Assembly: GCA_008933995.1 (NCBI GenBank)
Contig: WARS01002620.1
Coordinates: 1-64,000 of the forward strand
Length of the DNA stretch: 64,000 nt
From: Datnioides undecimradiatus
Lineage: Eukaryota; Chordata; Actinopteri; Lobotiformes; Datnioididae
Reading direction: 5' to 3'
The notes below the pieces were generated by a model that saw nothing but the letters and a program-made list of their open reading frames with translations, searched no databases and had not been told where the DNA came from. This document shows, in pieces, positions 9,330-23,965 of the stretch. Every line of letters begins with the position of its first letter. Position 1 is the first letter of the stretch. The translations under genes were made by a program, and so were the position numbers.

Positions 9330-12300
9330 TGTGTTGCAGCGGGGTGTTTCCTGCTGCAGGACGACAAAGACTCAAACACCCCTGACCGGAAACAATCCCG
9401 CATCATTATCGTTCTGTATTGACTCAATGATTCTATTATTACAGTTACCGTTAATTAACAGTTACTGTTTCTGTATCAATTCATATTTCTATAAAAAGTA
9501 CATTTTCTGCAGCATCTCTGCGACAGTGGACGAGCTGTAACTTCTCTGTTGATTACATGTGATCAGACTTATTGATCTCTGACAGCAGCAGCAGTGTTAG
9601 AAATATCTTGTCTGTATCAATACAGACTGTAATAAAAGTATGAGGTCACATACAGAGAAGGAACATTAACATGTAGAATATAATATGCTGTACAACAGGA
9701 CATGAGAACAAGTATAAGGTAAAGTGTAGAATATAATAACATAGTTTATAGTATAATACAGAAATATAAATAATAGACTGTAGATATTGCCCCTACAGCA
9801 ACATATAGGATACCATCCCATGTAAGATAGCGAGTACAAACATAATACAGAAATTCATTCTTACAGTTGTGCTCAGCATAATAGCAGTGTGTATAAAAAA
9901 GTGAGTAAAGCTCAAAATCTTTATAATATCTTTTATTTCCATACACACAAATGCACTGGGAACATGAAATAATGATCAGATTTGTTATAACATTTACTGT
10001 ATAAACTGAAAAATGCTTGAAGATTCAGCTTTCCTGTGAATCACTGATACTAATATTTAGCTGTATAACCAGATTTTTGAGAACTGCTTCACATCACTGT
10101 TGCATGGAGTTGACCAACAGCTGGCACCTGTGAACAGGTATTCCAGCCCAGGACAATTGGACTACATTCCACAATTCCTCTGCATTTCTTGGTTTTGCCT
10201 CGTAACAGCATTTTTGATGTGTCCTTAGAAGTTTTCTGTAAGGCTGGCCACTCCATAACGTTAATCTTGTTGTTCTGAAACCAAGATGCTGCTCTCTTAC
10301 TGGTGTGTTTGGGGTCATTGTCTTGTTGAAATGGCCCATTTCAAGGGCATTTCCTCTTCAACATGAGGCAACGTGACTCCTTCAAGTATTTTGATATATT
10401 TAAACTGATCTATTATGTGATAAATAGGCCCGACACATAGTATGAGAAACATTCCCATATCATGATGCTTGTGCCACCATGCTTCACTGTCTTTACAGTG
10501 TACTGCAGCTTGAATTCAGTGTTTGGGGGTTATCTGACAAACTGTCTGCAGCCCATAGACCCAAAAAGAATAATCTTGCTTTCATCAGTCCACAAGATGT
10601 TGCGGCATTTCTCTTTAGGCCAGTCAGTGTGTTCTTTGGTAAACTGTAACCTCTTCAGCACGTGTTGTTTTTTCAACAATGGGCCTTTGTGGGGGCTTCT
10701 TGCTGAAAGCTTCACATAGGTGTCTTCTAATTGTTACAGTACTCACAGGTAACATTAGACCTTCTTTGATCTCCCTGGAGCTGATCATTGGCTCAGTCTT
10801 TGCTGGGGTGTGGGGTTGTCTGGTAGTCCATCAGCAGCTCTTTTGTCTTACTGGTTTTGAGCAGATGAGACTTTTCTTGAGAAGCATTTATTATCTGAGA
10901 CAAGACAGAACATTTAGTGCCAGACAGTGAACTATCTGCAAAGCTCTACTCTGCTCACCTCAGTCTGCTGCAGAAGTATGACTGTCACGTCCCATTCCAC
11001 ACCTGGTTTAAACTGCCCCATCCCATTTTCACCTCCATCCAGAACTTTGATGCTGTCCGCACAGAAAGGGATGTACTCTACTAAGAAACGAGAGAGCACC
11101 ACTGTCATCCCCTTAGTCCTCCTGGAACAGTTCCAAATCCCAGACTGCTTAGTTCCCAATTCCAGACTTTATAAATGGTAATCGACGTGAATAAATATTA
11201 TTTTTATGTAAATTAACATGTAGTAGGGGAGTTGCAGGCGTGTAAAGCAGTGAATGATTTTATTCATATTAACATGGTTGTGGTATTATTATTATTATTA
11301 GTAGTAGTAGTTGTAGGAGTAGTGGTGGTGGTTAGTAACATATGAGGTGATATCAGATAATGACCCTGCTCTGGTCCTGTCTTCTGACCCACATCATCAT
11401 CATCCTCACCATCATCATCGTCGTTGCCCTCGTCTGTCTGAATCCAAAACAGATTACATTAGATTGTCCCTCAACCCTAATCTCTCTCTCTCTCTCTCCC
11501 CACCCATCCCCTGTATCACCATGGCAACCCTTCACCTGACAGCTGGAGGGCTCAATGGATGGTACCCACAGGGCTGCGGCTGATGACATCATCAGATAGG
11601 GACAGTAACACACACAATAGGAAGTAGAGGCACTGTGAATCGGCTGCTTTAGTTCATAACTGTATATTTTATTCTAATCAAATAATTTTCAATTAATGAT
11701 GATAATAAGAGGGAATCACTCACTGGAGATACTCATTCTCATACTTCATATTTACTAATGTATTTCACTGATCGTGAACCATCTTTAAAGCTTCGGTCTG
11801 AAATATTAGTGTTGTGTTTTCGTGACAACAGCTAATAAATACAAAATTTCATTTCAGACAAGTAAAACCAAAAACTAATGGAAAAAACAAAAACGACATG
11901 TCTGACCACGTCACAGTGAGTTCCCTTGGCAGTCACAGACATACAACAGTAGCGATAGTTAGTCTTTCAAATGTCTTTTATTGTTCACCACAATGCTAAG
12001 TATCTGAGTGTTCTCTCCAGCGATCTGGCTGTCCAGGACAGATCCAGTCAATCATCACTCTCCTTCCCCAGGAGAGTGTTTTATAATCCTCCAGGCCCAG
12101 CCGCTACTGCATGACAGAGAATAATTAGTATGATGTTAAACACCTGCCCAGTGCTGCATCCACGAGCCACTCCCCGTCGCCCTCCCACAGCCGACGCTCA
12201 ACCATGCCCCGCTACCACAGACCATGATCAAACTAAATGATCAGTAAACATAAACAACAAACTCAGAAAGCCTCTTCTCGACAATGACCACAAGTTGTAG

Positions 12301-15300
12301 CTGCAGCTGAACGGGAGCAGCAGCCAGTTCAAACACTTTGTTAATGAATTTGTGAACAAGTCACGCTGTCATGGTTTTTCCAGTTCAATTAGGCTGCAGA
12401 TTATTTTCATGTTACATCCCATTTTTCCATCTGTAGCTTCTTTAAGGTTGTTTAAATTGAGGGTTTGGACACAGCCGTGAACCGAATTCCTGCAGTTTTC
12501 AGGAAGTTGCACCAACCTAATGTTGCTGCTGAGCCCGGCAAACTAAAGCTAACTAGCTATTATCACAGTTTGGTCTCCACGCTGCTTGGACAGGTAACTG
12601 CAGGTCACATGATCACACTGACTCCTTTTTCACTACACTGAGTTTGTACAATCACCTGAATGTAAAGACAGCTGATGCAGCTCTTCTTCGTCCTTTTGTA
12701 CAAAATCAAACAAAGCATTCCTGAACCCAGTGCTGCCATTTTGCTCTGGTAACATTATGTAGAACCAGAGTTCCACTTTTCATTGCATTTAATAAACCAT
12801 TAATACCAAACTAGGCTTCACATCCACATCTGAGCCAACAAACTTCCACTGCCCACCAACCTCCTTGGGGACAGAATGATCCACTTTCATCATTAAATGT
12901 GGAACATTAATGCAGAAAATAGATTTTCATTGATTTTGTTGTTGTTATTTTGTTTGAAAGTCAGGTTACTTTCAAACAGTTACATGTTCACAAACATTCT
13001 GGCTTTGATTACATTTGCTGGAGGTGCTGGATTACAGGTACAGGTGCTGGATTACAGGTGCTGCATTACAGGTACAGGTGCTGTATTACAGATGCAGGAT
13101 TACAGGTGCTGGATTACAGATACAGGTGCTGGATTACAGATGTAGGATCACAGGTACAAGTACTGGATTACAGGTGCTGGATTACAGGTAAAGGTGCTGG
13201 ATTACAGATGCAGGAATACGGGTACAGGTGCTGGATTACAGGTCCAGGATTACAGGTACAGGTGCTGGATTACAGATGTAGGATTACAGGTACAGGTACT
13301 GGATTACAGATGTAGGATTACAGGTACAGGTGCTGGATTACAGGTGCAGGATTACAGGTACAGGTGCTGGATTACAGGTGTAGGATTACAGGTACAGGTG
13401 CTGAATTACAGATGCTGTATTACAGGTACAGGTGCTGGATTATGAGTACACATGATGGATTACAGACAATGTTGTTGTTTGTTTCAACAATATGTCACGT
13501 TTCTAAAAAACACAGTAAACAAACCCAAGAAACAAACTGTGCAACAGGAAGTGAATTTATTCCCTGTGCATCAAAAAACAACACACACACATCCACACAC
13601 GTACACATACAGCATTGTTGCTGTAGCTCAGATTTTCTCCTCACCATCACAAATTAAATCCTTATTAAATCTTAACAACCTTCCTGTTGCTCTGATTAAG
13701 CAATGAGCTTCCCGTTCTTTAACGTTCCCGCTTCTGGCTCTGCTCTGCCACTTCAGGAGTCTCACCTCTGCTCATTAATCTCCATGGTAACAGGGTTGTC
13801 TCTGTCTTTCAGGTAAATCACCATGACAACGGAACCAGGTGAGCCACAGGAGGCCCAACCCAAAGAATCTGAGTCTTTCCCTGAGGCTGCTGCTCACTCC
13901 ACACCTAAACAGGTAAAAAACCCACAATCAATAAACAGATTATTAATCATGAATATGAAATGTAAAACAACTTCCTGTGTCCTCAGGGAGGGGGGGGGCT
14001 CTCCCAGAGCCAAGCTCAGAGCTCATTGGCTGACGACTCAACAAGTCACCTGTCATCGAACAGTCGGATCGCTTGCTCTCCAGCCAGAAACCCGCTGAGC
14101 TTTAGGACCATGCAGGCCAAAGTGACCCTGCTTGATGGTTCCCTGTTCACCTGCACTGTGGAGGTGAGACAGGAGGAGGAGATACAGGTAGAGGTCAGAC
14201 AGGTGGAAGAGGTTTAGAGCTTAACTTTACCATTACTGACCAAATTGTTGCTGTGAGTTAAAGTTGATCTTCCCTCTTTGACACAGGAGTTTGAGCTCAC
14301 TGGGTAGAATTGCAAAGTGGCCCCATTCAGCCGGTAATGCTGGTGCTGCTGGTGACCTCATGACCTAACTCAGCATACTGACTCACACCTGGTCTTAACA
14401 GCAGAAACAGTCTGGAAACATTCTGAGTACAGACACAAGAAAACAAACAGCCTCTGATTGAAAGTGTTGATGAGGATGATCTGTTTTAATGTGTAGAAAC
14501 GTGCTCGTGGTCTTCAGCTGTTTGAGAAAGTCTGTGAACACCTCAACCTGCTGGAGAGAGACTACTTCGCTTTGTCCTTCAGAGATGCTGACAACAACAA
14601 GGTACTTGTCTGTCTGTTTACCTGCCTGTTTACCTGTCTGTCTGCCTCATCTCTGACCTTTAGCCTTTTGTCTTGTAGAACTGGTTGGATCCAGCAAAGG
14701 AGATGAAGAAGCAGGTCAGAGGTCAGTGCGTTTGCCCCGTCTCTCTCTGGGGGTGGGACCTCATAGGTTTGATTCTGATTGGTCAGTATTTGACAGCAGA
14801 TTGTCATCCAGCAGAAAACTTGGTTAGCTGGTCAGTGCAGGTTAACTGTGTGAAATTGTTCCTTGCTCTCTGTCGACCAGGCGTTCCCTGGAATTTCTCC
14901 TTCAATGTCAAGTTTTACCCTCCAGATCCCGCCCAGCTCTCTGAAGACATTACCAGGTAGATTCTCCAACCTGTCAATCAAAGCTTCACACTGTCATACA
15001 TGTTGTCACCTTCTTGGAGACCTTAGAAAGGTACTGTCTTCCTGTGTTTGCAGGTACTTCCTGTGTCTCCAGCTCAGACAGGATATAGTTTCTGGTCGCC
15101 TTCCATGTTCGTTTGCGACTCACACTGTCCTCGGCTCCTACACCATCCAATCAGAGCTCGGGGACTACGATCCTGGTACAGTGCCCTAACACCCAAACAT
15201 AACGTATTGTACTACTGACCGGCTGTTCCTCACATCAACACACGCTGACTTGACTTTCCTGAGCCTGTTGTGCTCTCCGGTACGTTGTTGTATGAAAACA

Positions 15301-16527
15301 CTGAACTGGACATCACGGCCTTCAACTTACTGATTGGTCCTTAAATGTCTGAATTTCCAAGCTTTAGATAAATCTGTGTCATGTGACCTGTTTGATCACC
15401 TGTCTCTCTCTGTATGTTTCAGATGAGTGCGGTTCAGATTACGTCAGCGAACTCTGTTTTGCCCCAAATCAAACAAAAGAAATGGAGGAGAAGATCATGG
15501 AGCTGCACAAAACATACAGGTGCTGCATATGAAACATTAAATCAACTGCAAAAGTCACAGTGGGGAAACAGACATAAATGAACTAACATCTGATTTTGTG
15601 TTTAGAGGAATGACACCTGCTGAGGCAGAGATGCACTTCCTGGAAAATGTGAAGAAACTTTCCATGTATGGAGTCGACCTTCATCACGCAAAGGTGACAA
15701 CACGCAACAGCTACAGAAAAAAACAGCTTTTTGATTTAGGTTTAATGAAACTACAGACAAGTGACCTGAACAGCAGCTCTCCGCTGCGTCTAAACCGAGT
15801 CCGAACATTATTTGTATTTATTACTGTTTTTGACTCGTTCATTGGATCATTTTCATTTGAACTGATGAGGATTTAAACTGGAACCTACATTTAATTGAAA
15901 TATTCAGTTTATATTTAATTTCTAGTTGTCATGGTGATTTTGTTTTTGATCTGTCAGATGTTTTGTTCATCCTCATCATCATCTGTTGCTCTAGTCTGTG
16001 TGTGGATTATTGGTTTTTGAGAAAGGTTTAAGCAGGTTTCCTAGTTTTAGCTGCTAGTTGTTTCTGTTGTCTCGGGCTTATTGCTGGACTTTGTAGTTTG
16101 ATGCTTCATGCTGCAGTTTTACAGAAGGTTTGTGGGACATTTAATATATTGAACAGTTTGACTATGTTGGTGTTCACGCTCTTCAGCCCCCCCTCTGCAA
16201 CAACACAAAGTTCAGTCACAGGCTCATGTGTCCATCCTCAACTGTTTAATCCATTTCTTATCATCCTCCCAGACAACATATTCACTATATTACACTATAC
16301 ACTATACACAGTCTCTGGCACAGCCATTTCCTTCAGGATTAATAAAGTTATTATTCTTATTCTTAACTTAGTTCATTTGTCATTATGGCACACACGGTTT
16401 AATTAGACCTTTACATGTTTATTTCAGTGATTCATAGAAAAACATCACATACACAGACAGTGTTTCAGTGCTGCTGATCAATCACTGATACGTGACCCAC
16501 TTCCTGTCCACAATCAGTCATCTTTGT

Positions 16528-16582
<55 letters not shown>

Positions 16583-19500
16583 CAGGCTGACAGTAATGAT
16601 TTTTCCATCATGGCTGTTTTCCATTTATTCAGCCTGCAGCCTCTGATCTGACTCTGGGTCAGCTCTACTTAAGCAGGAGGTCTGACAGGATCCGAACTGA
16701 TCACCGATCAATCACAACATAGTGGCTCATTGGAAACATTTCATATTTCTCCAGTCGTTTAAACTTTAATCACAGCAGTCAGGATACACAGGACAAATGT
16801 GAGAACATCTAACACAGACGAAACCTGACAGAAATACACAGAAACCTGATAACAACTTAAAAAGGTGACAAACGGGATCAGGTAACATGGGACAGACTGG
16901 GGTCTGGGATTTGAGTCACAGACCACTTCAGCTTTCACAGGCTGCCTTTGTTGGAGAAGGACACGTTGAAATTGTTGCTACTCTTGTGACAAATGGATGC
17001 TGACAGTATTCAAGTCTGGCAGAGACACAAACACGTTTTTTCAGTGGACGTACACTGACATTTGATCAACACTGGGCCACTTTAACAACATTCAATGTCC
17101 AGAACAGGAGGGAACAGAGGAAACAGGACATGAGCTTTGGATGGTTGTCATGCTGGGAGACTCATCTTCAGCTTTCTGGATGCATCTTCTGTCATAGATG
17201 GATTGGATTGGCTTGGATGTTGTTTCTGTTACTCTACAACAACATCCCACACATGAGGAGGTTACAGGAGATGAGCTGCTGACACAACTTCCTGTAGTTT
17301 CTCCTATTATTGATGGAGTTTCGACGGAGCTCCCTGGTCCATCCAAAGCCTTCCAGATCCTCCTCTGTCCCTCTCCTGAGTCTTTGTCCTGTCCAACAGT
17401 CAGAGCTCAGTCTCTTTGGTAAATCTCTGTGCTCCATGGCTCTCCCTGCAGGAGGGATCACTCAGATCCTGCAGCAGCAGCTGACTTTAACCTCAAAACC
17501 ACCTTCACTGACGCCAGGTGTCTCATACTTACCTGCAGGCAGGGCTGGATGGTTTACATTGTTGTTTATGACTCTACGTGTTGATTTTTTCATTCAAAAC
17601 ATTCCCCATGTTTTCTTATTGATCTTCTCATTTTCTTCTATGTGAGCTTGTCTACCACTGTCATCAAGGTCAGAGTGAAATACATAAAACAATCAGTGGA
17701 TTATTTGTGATTCTGTGGATTATAAGCAACAGTTTAATGCTACAACCAGATGTCCATGGCAACATTGTACTCAGCTACGGCTGCAAAGACCTGGTCTTCT
17801 TCCTTTTTGAACTGTAAACCAGCAGCTGTCTTCCTGTCAGACATCTGAGGAGGGAGCTATGTAAGGAAGGCTACGGGCTTCTCTAAAGAATATGAACACA
17901 ATGCAAGCAGGGACTGGATCAATGCTGTGACTGAGACCAGGTATATTGGGCTTATATTGCTCGTGATCTTCAGCTGTTTGAGAATGTTTGTGAACACATC
18001 AAACTGCTGAAACTGAGACTTCACTTTGTCTGTCCTTTGGAGACCTGATTTGATGTGACAGGCTGAGACGCTGACAACGGCTCTCCTCCTGTTGACCTTC
18101 GTTTGCCAAGTGAATTACCTCTGCTTTCATGTGTGAGGCACTAACAGGGCCCAGTAACTGATGGAAATCAGTGAATCCAGGACCTGAACAGTTTCCCTCT
18201 GGTAGCACTGACCATCATAGGCCCTCAGAGCACCGTCACTACCTGCCCGTTTGTCTATCTGTCTGTCTATCTAAGAATGCTGTTAGCATAGCTGCTAGCA
18301 CAGCTATTAGCATTGCTGTTGCTGTGTGGTTTGGTGAATTTTCCCTCTTAGACCAGCTGTTTCTTTCTATCTTTTTGTTTTGTTTGTCTGTCTGTTTACC
18401 TGTCTGTCTACCTGTCTGTCCGTCTGAATGGAGTAGATGGTAGGAAGCCGCTTTGATTGCTTGCCTTCAGCTAAGTCAGAGGTAAGGCTGTTTCCTCTGT
18501 GTGCAGATGTGTTTCCATGTATGTGTTTGTGTTGACTGTATGAGTATTCACCCAGACAGCTTCATGTCATTGTTGTGGATCAATTCTGTATTAATTCACC
18601 TCATTAAAGATAATTTTCACATCTCAGCTCGGATGTCTACGATCAACAGCTGACCCTTTTTCCTAAAATCCATTCCTCCCATTACACAAGCCCTGTTAAA
18701 TTATGATTGCTGCTGATATTCATGTTGACAAATGCACAAACATGATACACAACACCCAAACATGGCTGCTTACAATGACTTGACAAAGGGAACCTTCAGT
18801 GTGTTCATATAGAAAACCCCTGTGAATTCCCTTGTTAGACATCCAGTCTTCTTGTCTCGGACTCTTGTTTGATGATTCAACAAAGCATCATTGTTTTAGC
18901 AGGAAAACTGAATCACAGGCTTCTTTGGACACGTATGACTTTACCCAGGGGTTAAACGATATCAATGTCTTCACTGCACTGAACACTCAAAGGCTCATCA
19001 GGGTAATTCTGTATATGACAGTAGTCAGGAATTGCAAAGGCTAAATTTCAAATCTGTCACTGATGAGCTGGGATGAGCGGAAACTGAAACCTACAGCAAG
19101 GAGAGTTTATCTTTCCAAGCTGGTCATGGGAAAACCATGTGATGATCTGAGGTTCATTGAGGAAACAGATCAAACAGGAAATATGCGAATAAAACACAAG
19201 AATTAGCCCATGAAGTGAACTCCTGCTGCCAGTGTCTAACACTCATCACTGAAACTGCTTGTTCCGTTTTAGTCATTCATGAGTCCATGGTGTGTGTATG
19301 TGTGTGTTTGTGTGTCTGTGTGAACTTGTGTGTGCAGGACTCAGAGGGCGTGGCCATCATGCTGGGTGTGTGCAGTAGCGGCCTGCTGGTCTACAGAGAC
19401 CGACTGAGGATCAACAGATTCTCATGGCCAAAGATCCTGAAGATCTCATACAAAAGGAACAACTTTTACATCAAGATTCGACCAGGCGAAGTGAGACGCA

Positions 19501-22500
19501 CTCACACACCTGACCTGTGGTTTCAGTTTGTAGGCCTATATGTTTACAAAATATTTCAGCACCTACTCCCTCCCCCTGCTGGTGATATAGTAAGGTCTTG
19601 TATAGTACGTCAGCCACTGACACTGTTCCCCCTGTCAAACAAAAAAGATGTCCATGGAGAAAGGCCCTTAGAAAAAAGATGAAATCACTAAATTAAAGCG
19701 AAAATGCTGTGCAGAATGGAAATGGAGAGGCAGTGATTAGCAGAACAATCCAAAAATCCCCTACTCAACAATCTTATTAGATAGCCTTCGTCTTTCAATA
19801 TCCAGGTGTGAAGAGATTGCAGCATACTCTAAGGATAAGATGGCCACCGTCAGGTCTGCTTGCATTAAATTAAGGAGTGATATCTTGTAGTTCCCTAATC
19901 CACTACATAAGCTGAACCTAGAGTATTTTGCCCAGGTTGACACTGAAATGCTCATGAAGGTTGTATCACTGCTAATGCCCAACTTTGATCCCATCATCAC
20001 CACCTTTTAAAACATTTGAACTACACACTTCTGAATGTTTCTAACTATTCTCCAACAAATAGGTGTTACAGTTATACTTACAGTTATACTTAGGACCACT
20101 ATGATGAAACCCCTCAAAAGAAACAGCCTCAACCCATGTGTCCTCAACCATTTCAGACCCATTCCTAAACTTTTTAAGTCAAATTTCTTTTTAACTGCTC
20201 AACCACTTTCTTGGCTCAAATGACATTTTTTAACATGTCAGTCAGGTTTTCAGGCCCATCACAGCACAAATGCAGCACTTTGGCTTAACACTTCCTCATA
20301 GACTTCAGTTTATAATTGCCCACATTAGGAATGTGACTGAACATTACACCGGCTTTAAAATCTCTACTCAAGAGTCCCAGGAATTCACTCTTATTGGTCT
20401 ACAAATGATTAAATGTTAAAAAAAGTGAAAATAAACATAAATCAGCAAAAATTTCACTAACAGCTAAAACATGATAAATCACTGATCTCTCTGTTCATCT
20501 CCAGTTTGACCAGTTTGAGTCTACCATTGGGTTCAAGCTCCTGAACCACAGAGCAGCTAAAAGACTGTGGAAAGTGTGTGTGGAGCATCACTCCTTCTTC
20601 AGGTTGGTCAGTGTGAGTCTGTGTGTTTAAGGTCCTGATGTAATATGTGATGTGTTTAAAGTCCTGATGTGATGCATGATGTGTTTAAAGTCCCAATATG
20701 ATGTGTGATGTGTTTAAGGTCATGATGTGATATGTTTAAGCTCATGATGTGGTGTGTTTAAGGTCATGATGTGATGTGTGATGTGTTTAAGGTCATGATG
20801 TGGTGTGTTTAAGGTCAGGGTGTGATGTGTCGCTCTCTCCTGCCCCACAGGCTGATGTCTCCAGAGGAGACCCCTAAGAAGTTGCTGTCTCTGGGTTCAA
20901 AGTTTCGTTACAGCGGTCGAACTCAGATTCAGAGTCGCCGAGCCAGTGCTCAGATCTCCAGACCTGCACCGCAATTCCCACGATGCATCAGCAAGAGGAA
21001 CATGCTGAGCCGTAGCCTGGATGGAGGTATGCAAACTGATCATACTACTACCAGTCCAGGGGGAGTACTACTCCTGTTTGTAGTAGTTTTTGTCTGAGTA
21101 GTAGTAATATCGATGTCAATAGCAATAGCTGTCCTGTCCCGAGTAGTAGGCATAGTGGTCTCAGGAGTCATAGTTCTGGTGCTTTGCCAGTATCACTGGT
21201 TCTAGTAGTTGTAGAGCTGTTCTCTGCAGGAGAAGTAGTACTGGTCCTGGTAGTAGAGGGACCAGCCCCACTAGTACTTGCTGGTCCTGCTAGTGTGACT
21301 ACATGTCAGTAGCAGTAGTCCTGGTAGTCGTACTCCTCCACATTGAATTAACCCATAATGCTATAACCCTATATAAATAAAACTGCCATTGCCAATGTCC
21401 AACAGCAGTAATCCTGGTCCCATTTGTAGAATTACTCGTACCAACAATGATAGTCCTGGTTGTAGTAGTAATAGCACTGGTCCAAGTAGAAATAGTCCTT
21501 GTCGCAGTAGTAGAAATTGTGGACATAGTATTGGTCTCAGTTTCAGACAGGCTGGTCCCAGTAGGAGTATACCTATGGCTGTGACTAGTAGTAATGGTCC
21601 CTGGTGCACTGGTCCCAGTAGGAGTGGTCCCGATCTTAATGGTATTAGTAGTACTCCTTCTGGTATTTATATATATTGGTACACACATTGTTCCAGGTAG
21701 TTGTAGTTCTAGTTTACTGGTAATATTTGGCCTAGTAGCAGCAACACCAGGCTCAATTGTAGTATTCCTAGTCCCCATCATCATCGTCATGATTTGGTGC
21801 TATGTGCATAAATGGCCTGAGTTGAATGGATCAAGGTTCAGTTCTGTGATAGGCCAGTTGTTCTTGTTGGTCACCAGAACTTTTGATTGGTTCACAGCTT
21901 CCAGGGCCACGTCCTCTTTGACTGGCTCTCCAGCCATCACAGCATCTCCCAGAGTTAATGGTGGTATGCACACAGGTAGAGCTCATTACTGCAGGAACAC
22001 TACTGCTGGCTGCAGTGGCATTGTAGTAATGCTGCTCTGTGATTGTCCACAGCTCTGAATGCTTCACTTCATTTAGGTTCATGGTGGATCTAAATGCTGA
22101 TTGGCTGATTGACCCAGGCTGTTCTGCATGTCCCCTTGAGCTACGATTGGCTGAATATGCTGTTGCCTTGGCAATGAGCAAGTGTGATGCTTCACTGCTG
22201 ATGAACATGGGGAAAGCTTGGCTGATAGCATCACAGTGGTTGCTATAGTTACTGCTGCTGCAGCTAGCTGATGGTTGCTCTGGCTATTGGCTATGGCTAT
22301 TGACATCACTCCTGATGTTCGTGTGTGTGTGTGTGTGCCTAGATATGGGTACAGGCCTGTATGGAGCATCTAAAGTCCTCGCTGGCAGTGACCTCATTAC
22401 CACAATAACACCTGAAAGGAGGATGGAGGAAAAGAGGGAGGAGCAAGGTACCAAGAGCAACAAATCACAGTAGGCACCTTAGACCAGGTGACTGACACTT

Positions 22501-23933
22501 AATGACACCTCCTTCTGTCTCCTTGCCTCTTTGTGTTGTCTCCTCTCCTTGTTGCCTTGTCCCATGTCTCCTAGTTGAGGAGGTGCTGGTATTGGAGGAG
22601 GAGGTGCAGGAGAAGATGGGGGCAAATAAAATGGAGGTGCAGCAGGATCAGAAAGAGAGGGAGGAGGAGGAGGAAGAGGCAGAGGAAGAGAACAGAGAGA
22701 CAGAGATTTCTCAGCCGAGTCCTCCGACGCCTCTGAAACATGACACCAAAGTAACAGTTTCACATTTCCTACCTGTCTTTCTGTACCTGTGCATGTTTAA
22801 CCCAGTAGCAGCTGACTCTGAGCACCCACTATAACAAAACCAGCGTTAGAGATATGAAAGCTACCAATGCATCTGTGAGGTTTGTGGGGAGGTGAAACTA
22901 CCTGTTTATGTTGATGTTGTTTATGTTTGTGTGTTTAGACTGAGCTGACTGATACAGCTGTGGACGGAGACCTGACGGCTACTGAGGTAAAGCTGATCTG
23001 TAGAGTGAAATCAGTGGCCGCCACCCGGCAGCATCATTTACCTGCGATCCCGCCAGTCTGAACAGTCTGAACCTCATCACATGAGACAGAGCAGGTTCCA
23101 CTTAAGTAGATGAAGTGGTTAGCAATAAACATAATGAAGTGAGAGAAGTGGTCTCATAAACATTGTTTCTTGTGTCAGAGCAGATCATTTGCGATCATCT
23201 TCCTCTGCCAGGTGTCTGCAGGAGAAGACCTTAGATCAGTAAAATCACCTCTTGTGTTGTTTCCCTGGTTGTATTTACAACAAAACAATGGAGACAAATG
23301 GAGCAAATGAAGGGATGAACTAGTTTGTGGATGTTTTTATTGGGGTTATTGGGGAAATGTGGGGTTGCACTGCAATGAAATGGAAAAACTTTTCTAACAT
23401 AAACGTCTGTCTGTCTGAATGCCTGTCTGTCTGTCTGTCAGTCGGATCAGGATGATGACTTAAAAACTCAGGTAATACTGAGATCAGTATACTTAATGTG
23501 AGGATGCTCTGTCCTGACGGGTACTTAATATTTGTTGCTGCTGTCCATGTTCAGGAGACGCTGGGGAGTCCAGAGGAGGAGCAGAAGCCTCAGAGCACCA
23601 TCAGTGCGCTCAGACGCTCTTTCTTAGAGGGAGGAGCAGCAGGGGGAGGAGGTATGACAGAGTGGGAGAAACGTCTCGCCTCCTCACCTCTACGACGAGT
23701 CGACGACTCCCCAATGATAGAACCGCTGGAACCAGATGAGGTGCGGAGTGTGATTATCTGTGTTTATGAAACATACTGGTATCTGCCGGAGAACGAATGC
23801 AAATGGCTCCTCTGTTGATCTATGACAGGCTTTATGGGAAATGGTGTTTAATAAAAGCAGGTAAAACATCTAGAATCATTAAAGACAAATGTCCTATTCT
23901 AGCCATGTGAATCGAACAGCTCAGAAGTTCTGA

Positions 23934-23965
<32 letters not shown>

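Larger units (their letters stand above)
9127..13812. other. epb41l3 intron 1
   Basis: The intron between the leader exon and the ATG exon. It carries a TG run (9298-9325), a decayed Tc1-like element (about 9865-10930), TTA/TAG and CAT triplet runs (11285-11430) and a large minisatellite (13026-13450). A segment at 10930-11170 has open frames on both strands that I cannot assign. No exon was recognised. Confidence 0.6.
15694..19337. other. epb41l3 intron within the FERM region
   Basis: The intron carries a retroposon tail (about 16275-16365), a long TG run (16511-16580), a relic FERM exon (17958-18080) and short GTCTGT-type runs (18250-18425). A piece at 17240-17520 has open frames on both strands without recognised homology. 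Confidence 0.6.

Noticed and set aside
10927-11181. Open frames on both strands with non-repetitive text
   Set aside because: I could not match either to a protein family or find splice sites; left as intronic DNA of unknown origin.
13026-13450. Overlapping ORFs with [11 protein letters not shown] repeats
   Set aside because: Pure products of the minisatellite.
17234-17645. Candidate exon or retrogene in the FERM intron
   Set aside because: Open frames on both strands are modest in length and show no recognised family or phase-matching splice sites.
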